Positions 17,198-26,018 of a stretch of 64,000 nt of DNA are shown piece after piece. Under the pieces are notes generated by a model that searched no databases, had not been told where the DNA came from, and saw only the letters and a list, made by a program, of their open reading frames with translations. A program made the translations under genes and the position numbers. This DNA comes from Lewinellaceae bacterium (GTDB taxonomy: Bacteria > Bacteroidota > Bacteroidia > Chitinophagales > Saprospiraceae), in NCBI GenBank assembly GCA_020636375.1, contig JACJXZ010000003.1:186001-250000 (forward strand), read 5' to 3'. Position 1 is the stretch's first letter. The number at the start of each line of letters is the position of its first letter.

Positions 17198-18673
17198 TCA
17201 GTAAAACAGCACTTTCGCCTCGTCCAGGTTGCCATCTGTCATGAAGAAGCGCACCCGTTGCAGGTTCTTGCTCTCGTCCAGCAGATCGGCGCCGATATGG
17301 CCTTCCAGGGCGTTGAGGCGAATGGCGGTGGCTATTTCCTGAATGGAATTGGCCCGGTAAAAATGCCCTCGCCCGTAGCTGTCTACTGCTCCGATGCCGG
17401 CGATGCCGTACGAAATCTCACCCTGTTCCACTTCAAAAGTAGCATTATCGGGAGGGTAGACATCCGATTTGGCCGCCTCGATGCGGTGGTAACTCTTGAC
17501 GGGGTTTCCGGTGAGCCGAACGCCCTGCGGACTGTCCTCTACGTCATAATCGGTGAATGCCCTGAAAAAATGGTGGGCCACTTTCTCCAGGTTGGCGGCG
17601 GTGAGTTCGTCGGCTTTTACCGTAGCTTCCGGTGAGAGTATTCCTTTTTTAAGGTCCAGCGATATGTCCTGCCCCGGATCGCAGGCTTCGAGCGTCCGGA
17701 CAATGTCCTGCAGCGTTTTTACCGGCTGTCCGTTGATGGCCGTGACGGTAAAGCCGATGCGGTCCTTCAGCGCTTCTGCCGCCGGGCAATCCTCTATAAG
17801 GCTGTGTATAACAGGTGGAGATTCCGCCCCGCCGAGCAGGCCCGGCGAGGAAGAAAAAACCACGCCCAGGAAAGCCCGGCGCACCCGTCCTCCGTTTTCC
17901 ATCATTTCCTGGAAAAGGCGGTGGGACAGCCCTCCCTCCAGGGCAAAATTCAACTGGGAGAAGAGGTAGTTCTGCCCCTGGTCGTTGCGGGTATGAATCC
18001 AGGTGTTAATGCCGATCACCTGCCCGCCCTCGTCGACCAGCGGCCCGCCGCTGTTGCCCCAGATCAGGGTGGCGGTATGCTGCAGGAAGCCGAAGCGGCC
18101 CGTCGTCGGCCGGAAGAAGAGGCGGTTTTTGCCGCTGATGATCCCTTCGGTGATGGTGTAGGGATACGTGCCCAGCGGGTTGCCGATGGAGTAGGCCTTC
18201 TGGGCCAGCTCTGCCTCTTGTGGGCTGAAGGACAAGGGTTGTATCTCTTCCCCCGGCTCCTTGCCGTCGAATGCCAGGATAGCGAGGTCGTAGAAGCTGT
18301 CGCCGCCTATCACCTTCATGGGGTACTGCTCCCGGGTGATGCTGAAAACCATGATCGAGCCCGGCTCTCCCGAAGCCGCGTCGATAACGTGTACATTGGT
18401 CAGGACGTAATAGCTGCCTCCGTGTTCGACAACGAAGCCAGAACCGTTGGAGAAGGCGTCGCTCATGTCCGGTGCCTTTTCATAGGCAATATCGGCGTAT
18501 CGCCTTCTGGCTTCCGCGTAGCCCAGGACCTGGTCTTCGTCTGCTGCGTCGAAAACGGCAACGGTTACAACTCCGGAAAGGGCGCGCTCCAGCGGGTTGG
18601 CGGCAGGCTCCTGGCCCAAAAGAGAACCGGCACAAAGGAATGCGATCAGAATGACAGGAATGCGGATGCACAT
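17198..18673 (-). CDS. Trypsin-like serine protease with PDZ domain (HtrA/Deg-related), secreted
   Basis: 491 residues. Signal peptide 1-20 (LLGQE); trypsin-like domain with catalytic His in LTNVHVID (~residue 95), Asp in YDLAIL (~126) and Ser in WGNSGGPLVDE (~205); then a PDZ-like region (GFTVTAINGQPVKTL, ~305-320). The C-terminal ~140 residues match nothing I recognise. Such periplasmic proteases degrade or check misfolded envelope proteins. It lies next to the surface-protein pair but is separated from it by 156 nt. S1C family membership is clear; the specific Deg subtype is not. Confidence 0.85.
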   Translation of the reverse strand: MCIRIPVILIAFLCAGSLLGQEPAANPLERALSGVVTVAVFDAADEDQVLGYAEARRRYADIAYEKAPDMSDAFSNGSGFVVEHGGSYYVLTNVHVIDAASGEPGSIMVFSITREQYPMKVIGGDSFYDLAILAFDGKEPGEEIQPLSFSPQEAELAQKAYSIGNPLGTYPYTITEGIISGKNRLFFRPTTGRFGFLQHTATLIWGNSGGPLVDEGGQVIGINTWIHTRNDQGQNYLFSQLNFALEGGLSHRLFQEMMENGGRVRRAFLGVVFSSSPGLLGGAESPPVIHSLIEDCPAAEALKDRIGFTVTAINGQPVKTLQDIVRTLEACDPGQDISLDLKKGILSPEATVKADELTAANLEKVAHHFFRAFTDYDVEDSPQGVRLTGNPVKSYHRIEAAKSDVYPPDNATFEVEQGEISYGIAGIGAVDSYGRGHFYRANSIQEIATAIRLNALEGHIGADLLDESKNLQRVRFFMTDGNLDEAKVLFY

Positions 18674-18726
18674 GGTGTTGTTTTTTCTTTTGTGATTTGA
18701 ATTTGGACAACCGGCAAAAGGTTACC

Positions 18727-18996
18727 CTATTTCCCCTCCGGCCCCACATCCAGCAACTGCCAGTTCCCCTGCCCATCCCAGCCTGCAGTAAGGGTGAGCC
18801 GGCTGCCGGCGTCAAGGTGGGCGGCCGTCGCCTGAAGCACTTCGACGCGAAATTTCAGGGCGTCATCCGTCGACCGGTCCCGCAGTAATTTCACCCGGGC
18901 TTCGAAACCGCCGGTTTTGAGCAGATACTCTCCGCCAATGGCCAGCCAACCGCCGGAAGTCCGGATTTGCCGGTGTTGATATTGCCTTCCCTTCAT
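18727..18996 (-). CDS. Small hypothetical protein
   Basis: 89 residues, basic N terminus, with beta-strand-like pattern (GGWLAIGGEYLLKTGGFEARVKLL) and no signal peptide or membrane segment. It begins at ATG 18996 and ends 53 nt before the protease start, so the two may be co-transcribed. Codon use and composition match its neighbours. No family recognised. Confidence 0.6.
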   Translation of the reverse strand: MKGRQYQHRQIRTSGGWLAIGGEYLLKTGGFEARVKLLRDRSTDDALKFRVEVLQATAAHLDAGSRLTLTAGWDGQGNWQLLDVGPEGK

Positions 18997-19118
18997 AGGC
19001 TTGCAAAATAATTGTGCCCCCCGAGTAGTCAGAAGATAAGGATTGGAAAATTAAAAAAAGTTCTCCGGCTTACCGAATAAAATAATGAACCTTCCCATCT
19101 GACAAGCGTTCCAGAGAC

Positions 19119-19838
19119 ATGGAAAAGCTACAAGGAAAAACAGCACTCGTCACCGGCGGCAGCAAAGGCATCGGCCTGGGCATCGCCGAATCGCTCATCA
19201 AAGAAGGCATGAACGTCGCGGTGACCAGCCGGTCGAAAGAAGCGATCGACCAGGCTGCCGCTCAGCTCAACCGGATCGGGCCGGGCAAGGCCATCGGTAT
19301 TGCGGCCGACGTGCGCAACCTGGGCGCCCAGCAGACCAGCGTCGAACGCATCCTTCAGGAATGGGGGCGGCTGGACGTCCTCATCGCCAACGCGGGCCTG
19401 GGCCATTTCGCCTCTGTAGAAGACCTTACCCCAACCCAATGGCAGGATACCATCGACACCAACCTCACCGGGGTGTTCAACAGCATTAAGGCTTCTATCC
19501 CGGCCCTGAAGGATTCCGAAGGCTACATCATCACCGTTGCCAGCCTGGCGGGCACCAACTTCTTCGCCGGCGGGGCAGCCTACAACGCCAGCAAGTTCGG
19601 CCTGGTAGGGTTCACCCAGGCCATCATGCTCGACCTGCGCCACCACGGGGTTAAAGTGTCCACGATCATGCCCGGCTCGGTGGCTACCTACTTCAACGAC
19701 CACACGCCCAGCCCTGCCGACGCCTGGAAGATACAACCCGAAGACCTGGGGCAGATGGTGGTGGATTTGCTGCGTATGCACCCACGGACGCTGCCAAGCA
19801 AGGTGGAGGTGCGGCCCACCCAGCCGCCGAAGCGGTGA
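19119..19838 (+). CDS. Short-chain dehydrogenase/reductase (SDR)
   Basis: 239 residues. TGGSKGIG (residue ~12) for cofactor binding, NAG (~90), catalytic Ser in VASLAG (~142) and YNASK (~155) are all present. A basic region after beta-2 (VTSRSKEA) favours NADP(H). The C terminus is shortened and proline-rich (RPTQPPKR) instead of ending in the usual VDGG. It belongs to the 3-oxoacyl-ACP-reductase-like/sepiapterin-like SDR group; the substrate cannot be read from sequence. It stands alone between a hypothetical gene and a repeat region. Confidence 0.88.
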   Translation: MEKLQGKTALVTGGSKGIGLGIAESLIKEGMNVAVTSRSKEAIDQAAAQLNRIGPGKAIGIAADVRNLGAQQTSVERILQEWGRLDVLIANAGLGHFASVEDLTPTQWQDTIDTNLTGVFNSIKASIPALKDSEGYIITVASLAGTNFFAGGAAYNASKFGLVGFTQAIMLDLRHHGVKVSTIMPGSVATYFNDHTPSPADAWKIQPEDLGQMVVDLLRMHPRTLPSKVEVRPTQPPKR

Positions 19839-19890
19839 GATTGACGAATGGTATTTGTTTGATTTCTTTGATAGGGAGGAATGAGATATC

Positions 19891-20077
19891 GGCCCGCTGG
19901 GCCGGGGAAACGGAACGCTGCCCATTTCTACAAAGATGTTGGCCCGCCGGGCCAGAACGGGAGATAGTCGCTTGGAAAATGTGACTTAAGGTAGCCTGTC
20001 AAACTGCTGTGGTCAAAGAAGATTGATTTAGATTTAGATTCATGGTGCGGTCCGTAGGACCGTTATCTTTGTAGAAA
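19891..20077. repeat. REP-like hairpin cluster beside the transposase remnant
   Basis: Three 13-bp palindromes occur: GGCCCGCTGGGCC (19891), GGCCCGCCGGGCC (19941) and GGTCCGTAGGACC (20049). The last two are bordered by a 13-bp inverted pair, TTTCTACAAAGAT (19925-19937) and ATCTTTGTAGAAA (20065-20077). This resembles the REP sequences linked to IS200-like/RAYT transposases. Confidence 0.75.
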
Positions 20078-20424
20078 ACCCTCACCTGGTCTTTGCCGTT
20101 AAATACCGGCAGGCGCTGATCAGGCCGTCTTTCCGCGAAGAAGTGGAGCGCTATATGACTGGCATCTTGCAAAACAAGAAACACAAATTGTTAGCTATCT
20201 ATCTCATGCCGGACCATGCGCATATCCTCGTCGGGCAAAACCCTAACATCTCCCTCTCTGCAACCGTCAACGTCTTGAAAACGGAAACCACCAAATTTAT
20301 TAAGGAGAAGGGCTTTTCTCCCTTCCGGTTTTCCTGGCAGGAGGGCTTTGGTGCATTTTCCCATTCCCGAAAGGAACTGGACCGGGTCATAAAATACATC
20401 CTTTCGTGCATTGCCTTCCCCTAA
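20065..20424 (+). pseudogene. Truncated IS200-like/REP-associated transposase remnant
   Basis: The frame from about 20080 reads HLVFAVKYRQALIRP and continues through MPDHAHILVG (HUH motif) and SWQEGFGAFSHSR to RVIKYI, matching the Bacteroidota IS200-type transposase of ~150 residues. The usual N terminus (MANTYTQIHIQF-like) is missing: the frame upstream runs into the REP-like hairpin with no start other than GTG at 20143, which would remove the first third. The C terminus stops after RVIKYILSC instead of continuing ~40 residues. Histidines and a candidate Tyr remain, but the gene is broken at both ends and unlikely to be active. Confidence 0.75.
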
Positions 20425-20539
20425 CAAAAGCCACCTATCCTGATTGACATTGATCATTGTCTGACGATTCCGCCATTCCTACCTTGCCTCCGAAAAAAGG
20501 GGCGTCCATACACTTTTTAACCGCCCCGCTTCCACGCTT

Positions 20540-21328
20540 ATGGAAAATGAGGAAATAACCAACGGGCGCCTTCTGGCAGTGGAGAACCTGCTGCGCGTTC
20601 ATCAGGTAGAAGTTACTGGAGCGGTGTCGCCCGCTACCCTGGTTTTTCTCCATGATGCGCTGGGGTCCGTTGACCAATGGGGAGATTTTCCACGGGAACT
20701 GGCTCTGAGCTGCAACCTCAACGCAGTGGTGTATGACCGCGCCGGCCACGGAGGCTCAAGCCCTATGCTCCACACCCGCGACGGAGCGTACTTACACCGG
20801 GAAGCCCTGGAAGTACTGCCGGAGCTGTTGCAGCAGTTGCGGATCGAAGTTCCCATCCTGGTCGGACACAGCGACGGCGGCTCCATTGCGCTCATCTACG
20901 CCGCTTATCACCAGCCTCTGGCCATTATCACGGAGGCTGCTCATGTCTTCGTCGAAGAAATAACCCTCGAAGGGATTAAAAAAGCGCAATTACAGAAAGA
21001 TCGCTTCATCCGGAAGCTTTCGCCTTTTCATGGCGATAAAGCGGAAAACCTGTTCGGCGCCTGGGCGGACACCTGGACAGAGGATGGGTTCCGTAACTGG
21101 AACATTGAAGGGCTGTTGCCCAGGATCACCTGCCCAGCCCTGGTCATACAGGGTAGTGAGGATCAGTATGGCTCGGATGAACAGATAAGGCGCATTGTGA
21201 GCGGCATCGGCGCCCGGGCCGAAGGGTTCAGGGTGGAAAATTGCGGACACGTCCCGCACCGGCAGGCAGAACGAGTTGTTCTGCAAAGAATGAGCACGTT
21301 CATTGAAAAAATATTGAAGGGCGAATGA
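20540..21328 (+). CDS. Alpha/beta-fold hydrolase
   Basis: 262 residues. Oxyanion region HDALGS (~residue 40), nucleophile elbow GHSDGG (~114), a possible acid in GSEDQYGSDE (~213) and the His in CGHVPHRQ (~242) give a complete triad with the typical spacing of the epoxide hydrolase/haloperoxidase/esterase group. No signal peptide, so cytoplasmic. The acyl-CoA synthetase gene follows on the same strand after 164 nt; the pair may act on esters or fatty acids, but that is only suggested by proximity. Confidence 0.85.
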   Translation: MENEEITNGRLLAVENLLRVHQVEVTGAVSPATLVFLHDALGSVDQWGDFPRELALSCNLNAVVYDRAGHGGSSPMLHTRDGAYLHREALEVLPELLQQLRIEVPILVGHSDGGSIALIYAAYHQPLAIITEAAHVFVEEITLEGIKKAQLQKDRFIRKLSPFHGDKAENLFGAWADTWTEDGFRNWNIEGLLPRITCPALVIQGSEDQYGSDEQIRRIVSGIGARAEGFRVENCGHVPHRQAERVVLQRMSTFIEKILKGE

Positions 21329-21492
21329 GGCATCAGATTCTGGTGCGAAGTGTATCCTGCTATTGACGCCCGGCGAGCTGACCGGGTAGCCGGCAGCACA
21401 ATAACCAATAACCCCACCCGGCTTCGAGCCGGAAAGATAACCAATAACCAGGCTCCTTCGTTGCCCTGCTCTTCCAAATAAAACCTGATCTT

Positions 21493-23196
21493 ATGAAGGA
21501 ACAACTAAGTTATGCCAGCGGCATTTGCCATCAACCGCTTATCGGAAAGACGATCGGCGATTTTTTTGATGAGATCGTAGAATTGTATCCGGACAACGAA
21601 GCACTCGTCGTCCAACATCAGGATATCCGCCTGACGTATCGGCAGTTAAAGCACCAGGTAGATACGTGCGCCCGTGCACTGATCGCTGCCGGCGTGGAAA
21701 AGGGTGAACGGGCCGGCATCTGGGCCCCCAACTGCGCTGAATGGACAGTTTTTCAGTATGCAACGGCCAAGATCGGCGCCATTTTGGTAAACATCAACCC
21801 GAGCTACCGCCTGCACGAACTGGAGTATGCGCTCAACCAGTCGGGCTGCCGGTTTCTGGTCCTTGCCGATCAGTTTAAAAAATCCAATTATATAGAGATG
21901 CTCAACGAGCTGGCGCCAGAGCTGGCAACCAGCGAACCGGGCCGGCTGGCGGCTGATAAGCTGCCGCACCTGAAGGCCGTCGTCCACCTCGGAGAGCATC
22001 CGCAACCGGGGATGTGGAGCTGGAGCGGTTTTCTGAAAAAATCCGAACCGGTGGCACCCGAAATGCTGGCGGAACGCCAGGTCCGCTGCTGCTTCGACGA
22101 TCCTATAAATATTCAGTATACCAGCGGCACAACCGGCTTCCCGAAGGGGGCCACCCTCAGCCATCACAACATCCTGAACAACGGCTTCTTCGTAGCCGAA
22201 ACCATGAATTTCAAGCCGGAAGACCGGCTGATCCTTCCCGTACCACTCTACCACTGCTTCGGCATGGTGCTGGGCAACCTGGGCTGCCTGACCCACGGCG
22301 CCACCGTCATCTACCCGAGCCCGGGCTTCGAACCGGAAGCGGTGCTCCGTGCGGCCGAACAGGAACGCGCTACTGCCATCTACGGTGTGCCTACCATGTT
22401 CATCGCCGAACTGGAAGAACCCGGTTTCGGCAAATACGACCTGTCCAGCCTGCGTACCGGCATCATGGCCGGGGCGCCCTGCCCCGTCGAGGTGATGAAA
22501 AAAGTGAAAACCGTTATGCACATGCCCGAAATCCAGATCGCCTATGGCATGACCGAGACCAGCCCGGTGAGCACGCAAACCCGCCCGGGCGCCTCGCTGG
22601 AGAAACAAGTGAGTACCGTCGGCAGGGTCCATCCCCATCTGGAAATAAAAATCATAAATCCGGAAAACCAGAAGGTTGTCCCCCGGGGAACGACCGGCGA
22701 GCTTTGCACCCGAGGCTACAGCGTCATGCTGGGCTACTGGCGCGATGAGGCCAAGACCAGGGAGGCCATCGACCAGGCCCGCTGGATGCATTCCGGCGAC
22801 CTGGCCATCATGGATGCCGAAGGCTACATCAACATCGTGGGGCGGATCAAGGATATGATCATCCGCGGAGGCGAGAACATTTACCCCCGGGAGATCGAAG
22901 AATTTCTGTTCACCCACCCCAAAGTGAGCGAAGTGCAGGTTATCGGCGTCCCCGACGAAAAGTACGGAGAGGAGGTCATGGCCTGGATCAAACTTAAAGA
23001 AAGAGAAATGGCGACGGAGGAAGAGATCAAGGCTTACTGCCGGGGCAATATCGCACACTATAAAATCCCCCGATACATCAAATTCACCGAATCCTTCCCG
23101 ATGACGGTTACCGGCAAAATCCGTAAGATCGAAATGCGGCAGGTCAGCGTGGAAGAACTGGGGCTTGGCAAAGAGGCGAAGATCGAGATGGCATAA
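21493..23196 (+). CDS. AMP-dependent fatty acyl-CoA synthetase
   Basis: 567 residues, normal length for the FadD/medium-chain acyl-CoA synthetase group. The ATP-binding P loop [11 protein letters not shown] lies near residue 209, YGMTETSP near 351, the hinge [16 protein letters not shown] near 451, and the catalytic Lys in TVTGKIRK near 540. It activates a fatty acid to the acyl-AMP and then to acyl-CoA in the cytoplasm, feeding beta-oxidation or lipid synthesis. The chain length cannot be deduced. The last residues (KEAKIEMA) extend slightly beyond the conserved domain. Confidence 0.92.
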   Translation: MKEQLSYASGICHQPLIGKTIGDFFDEIVELYPDNEALVVQHQDIRLTYRQLKHQVDTCARALIAAGVEKGERAGIWAPNCAEWTVFQYATAKIGAILVNINPSYRLHELEYALNQSGCRFLVLADQFKKSNYIEMLNELAPELATSEPGRLAADKLPHLKAVVHLGEHPQPGMWSWSGFLKKSEPVAPEMLAERQVRCCFDDPINIQYTSGTTGFPKGATLSHHNILNNGFFVAETMNFKPEDRLILPVPLYHCFGMVLGNLGCLTHGATVIYPSPGFEPEAVLRAAEQERATAIYGVPTMFIAELEEPGFGKYDLSSLRTGIMAGAPCPVEVMKKVKTVMHMPEIQIAYGMTETSPVSTQTRPGASLEKQVSTVGRVHPHLEIKIINPENQKVVPRGTTGELCTRGYSVMLGYWRDEAKTREAIDQARWMHSGDLAIMDAEGYINIVGRIKDMIIRGGENIYPREIEEFLFTHPKVSEVQVIGVPDEKYGEEVMAWIKLKEREMATEEEIKAYCRGNIAHYKIPRYIKFTESFPMTVTGKIRKIEMRQVSVEELGLGKEAKIEMA

Positions 23197-23277
23197 GCAA
23201 CATTGTGCGCTTCTTTTCTTCCGCCTTTTTTACTATCTTGAAGGGCGGGAATATTGCCGATAACCAAACCTGAACCC

Positions 23278-25989
23278 ATGCCCGTGAAATCCCTCTACGC
23301 CGTCCTGATCGGCATCAACGGCTACCGGCGCAGCCCGCTGGAAGGCTGTATCAACGACGTGCTGGCCGTTAGTGACTACTTTGACCGGTTGTGTAAAGCG
23401 CAAACCGAAGAAAACGGAGGCCCCTTCGAGTGGAAACCCCTTTATTTGCTGGCGCCGCTCGACGAGGAGGAAACCGCCATGCTCCGGGAGAGCGGGATAA
23501 CCTACCAGGAACCTACCCGGCAGAATATCATCAACGCCTTCGGGCACTACCAGGGCGCCAGCCCGGAGAACGGGGATTATGGGTTGCTCTACTACAGCGG
23601 CCATGGCTCCTACGTGGAAGCCCCGGAAGTTTTCAGAGACATTTCTCCCCTGGGCGTGGTCCAGACAATGGTCTGCTACAACAACCGGGAGTCTGGCGAC
23701 CATGACCTGCTGGATAAGGAACTGGGATATTTAATCGCCCGGGCTTTGCATAAAAAGGCGGCTTTCGGCCGACAAGAAGGAGATCCGCCCGGCGTCCACT
23801 TCCTGTCGATCATGGACTGTTGTTTCTCCGGCAGCAATACCCGGAGCGATGAACAGGACATCAAGGCGCGGATGGACGAAACGGGCCTTGCCGTATCCGA
23901 AGAAAGCAGTATCCTTGGCTTCAGCCGGGAAGGCAACGAGTTTTACGTTCCGTTTGAAGCTGGCCAGGAGCGGATCCGGGCAGGAGGGCTCACCCACGGG
24001 CGGTATGTCAACCTCTCTGCAGCGCGGGACTCGGAGAAGTCCCACGAAAAACCAATCGAGGTGACGGAAACTGGCGGGGCGGCCCGGAAAAAGAAGCATG
24101 GTATTTTCACCTACAGCCTGCTGAAAACCCTGGAGCAAAGCGGCACCAGGATCAGCTACCGGGAGTTGATCCGAAGGGTTGAAATGGAGGTGCGCAGCAA
24201 TATTGACGGCCAAATCCCCATCCTGGGCATGTCGCAGGCGCAGGATGACAACCAGCACTTCCTCCGCAACGAATTCCATCCTCCCGGCCAGGAATACGAA
24301 GTTGGCTGCCGCGAGAAGGACGGCCGCCGGGAGTGGCACCTCCGGGCAGGGCGGATACAGGGCATCGTCCCTCCTGATGGAAAGGAATCCACTTCCTTCA
24401 AGCTTACGGACGGCACGGAAAGGGTGGTGAAGGCACTGGAGGTCCGTTCTGCAGAATCGATCCTCGACAGCGCGGCCTTTACCGATGCGGATAAGGAAAA
24501 CCTCTTGCTGAAGGCGGCCGTTCAGGAGATGCCTTTCCCGAAAACAGCATTGGGTTTTGGCGGGGAGTTGCCGGCGCCGATGAGGGCGGCCGTGGAAGAA
24601 GCGTGGAAAACTAACCCTCCGCATTACGCCCGGATGGCAAAAGGCCATGAAGCGGCCGAATTCGAGATCAAACCCATTGGCGATGGCACCGGGCCCCAAA
24701 GTTTTATCCTGACCCGGCCCGGGAGCGAGATACCCTTGTTCCTCCGCAGTGAAACGGCAAGAAACTTTCTCGCCGACGTGGATAAAGTCGGCAAGTGGGA
24801 GAGCGTCCTGCGCATGAGCAATCCCCACACAGGAATCCCCAGAGAGGATATCGTGATCGAGGCAAAAAAACTGGAAGGCACGGCGTTCAACCTTCGAACC
24901 TTCGGCCAGATCGGCGATGATCAGTACGAATCTTTACCGGATGACCCGGGTGCCATAGCGGTGGCGTATAAGAAGGCCGGCGGCGCTCTTCACCAGCCGG
25001 CAGTGAAAGTCCGCGTCCTCCACAATTCCGATTTTGACAGTTACTGGGTGGGCGCACTCTATCTGGACAGCCAGTTTGGCATCACCCATGAGTATCTGCC
25101 GGTACAACAGATCGGCGACGAATCCGGCCTGTATCAGCTCGACATCGGCTTCCAGTCCCGGGGGCAGTCTTTCGACGCCATCCCTCTGTCCATGAACGCC
25201 CGTTATCACAACTTTGGCATTACCGAAACGACGGATTACATCATCTTCTACATTGCCCGGAATAGTTTTAGCCTGGAACAGTACAAACAGGAAGCCATTC
25301 CTCTGGACACCACGCGGGGGCCGGCCTTTGAAGATGAAGGCACTGTGGATACGGACGACTGGTTTACCATCAAGATACCGCTCCACATCACCCGCCCGAT
25401 AGAGGCAGCCCGGGCGCCGGCCGGCGCCCGGCTGGAACTGGGTGGGCTGGCGCTGGAAACGCCTGCCGGGTTTTCCGCTACGCTCCAGCTTGCCAACCGG
25501 GCCGGCGCCCGGCGGAGGGCCGAACAGATCGCAGAAAATGATCCCGGCCTGGACCAGCGTATCTTCTTTCCGCCCGGCACCCTCTGGGCCGGCACGGAAG
25601 GCAGCGAGGCGGTATTTTTCCGCAGCCCGGCTTCCCGGCCCGACCACCACATCAGCATCCTGGAACTGACCGACATAGAAGGGGCGCTGGACGACGCCCG
25701 CCCGCTCCGCATCACGCCCGGCCACGTACTGGCTGAGAACGAGGCCATCCTGCCCTTCGGTTATGATGCCGGAGAAAGGCGGTACTTTCCCGCAGGACAC
25801 GTCGATATGCGCGGGGACATTCTTATTACCCGCCTTCCGGCGCCAACGCCGGGCATCATCGGCGGGGACGGCATCCAGGAAGAGGAAGGCGACAGTTCAG
25901 TCAAGCTTTTCTTCCACAAAGTGATTGGTGCGCCGCCGAAGGGGGAACTGGGAAGCTTCCGACTGCGGGGTACACTTACCTCCGGCTGA
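23278..25989 (+). CDS. Caspase-family (peptidase C14) protein with long C-terminal region
   Basis: 903 residues from ATG 23278 (MPVKSLYAVLIGIN). Residues 1-345 form a caspase-like domain: VLIGINGY first strand, catalytic His in YYSGHGS (~109) and catalytic Cys in MDCCFSGS (~181), followed by ARDSEKSHE and a SYRELIRRVE segment typical of metacaspase-like proteases. The remaining ~550 residues have no motif I can name with certainty; ALYLDSQFGITHEYLP around 600 resembles DUF4384-like beta-rich domains. No signal peptide, so probably cytosolic. It converges on an M19-like dipeptidase. Bacterial caspase homologues act in regulated proteolysis or cell death; no partner typical of defence is visible. 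Confidence 0.87.
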   Translation: MPVKSLYAVLIGINGYRRSPLEGCINDVLAVSDYFDRLCKAQTEENGGPFEWKPLYLLAPLDEEETAMLRESGITYQEPTRQNIINAFGHYQGASPENGDYGLLYYSGHGSYVEAPEVFRDISPLGVVQTMVCYNNRESGDHDLLDKELGYLIARALHKKAAFGRQEGDPPGVHFLSIMDCCFSGSNTRSDEQDIKARMDETGLAVSEESSILGFSREGNEFYVPFEAGQERIRAGGLTHGRYVNLSAARDSEKSHEKPIEVTETGGAARKKKHGIFTYSLLKTLEQSGTRISYRELIRRVEMEVRSNIDGQIPILGMSQAQDDNQHFLRNEFHPPGQEYEVGCREKDGRREWHLRAGRIQGIVPPDGKESTSFKLTDGTERVVKALEVRSAESILDSAAFTDADKENLLLKAAVQEMPFPKTALGFGGELPAPMRAAVEEAWKTNPPHYARMAKGHEAAEFEIKPIGDGTGPQSFILTRPGSEIPLFLRSETARNFLADVDKVGKWESVLRMSNPHTGIPREDIVIEAKKLEGTAFNLRTFGQIGDDQYESLPDDPGAIAVAYKKAGGALHQPAVKVRVLHNSDFDSYWVGALYLDSQFGITHEYLPVQQIGDESGLYQLDIGFQSRGQSFDAIPLSMNARYHNFGITETTDYIIFYIARNSFSLEQYKQEAIPLDTTRGPAFEDEGTVDTDDWFTIKIPLHITRPIEAARAPAGARLELGGLALETPAGFSATLQLANRAGARRRAEQIAENDPGLDQRIFFPPGTLWAGTEGSEAVFFRSPASRPDHHISILELTDIEGALDDARPLRITPGHVLAENEAILPFGYDAGERRYFPAGHVDMRGDILITRLPAPTPGIIGGDGIQEEEGDSSVKLFFHKVIGAPPKGELGSFRLRGTLTSG

Positions 25990-26018
25990 ACGGAAGCCCG
26001 GCGTCCCATCTCCCTCTC

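Noticed and set aside
18480..18815. Minus-strand ORF overlapping the protease N terminus and the small hypothetical
   Set aside because: Frame shadow of the protease and its neighbour, no independent evidence.
23278..25989. Caspase gene as part of a known CRISPR or CBASS defence system
   Set aside because: No Cas, cyclase, TPR-CHAT or effector partners are adjacent; the neighbours are metabolic.
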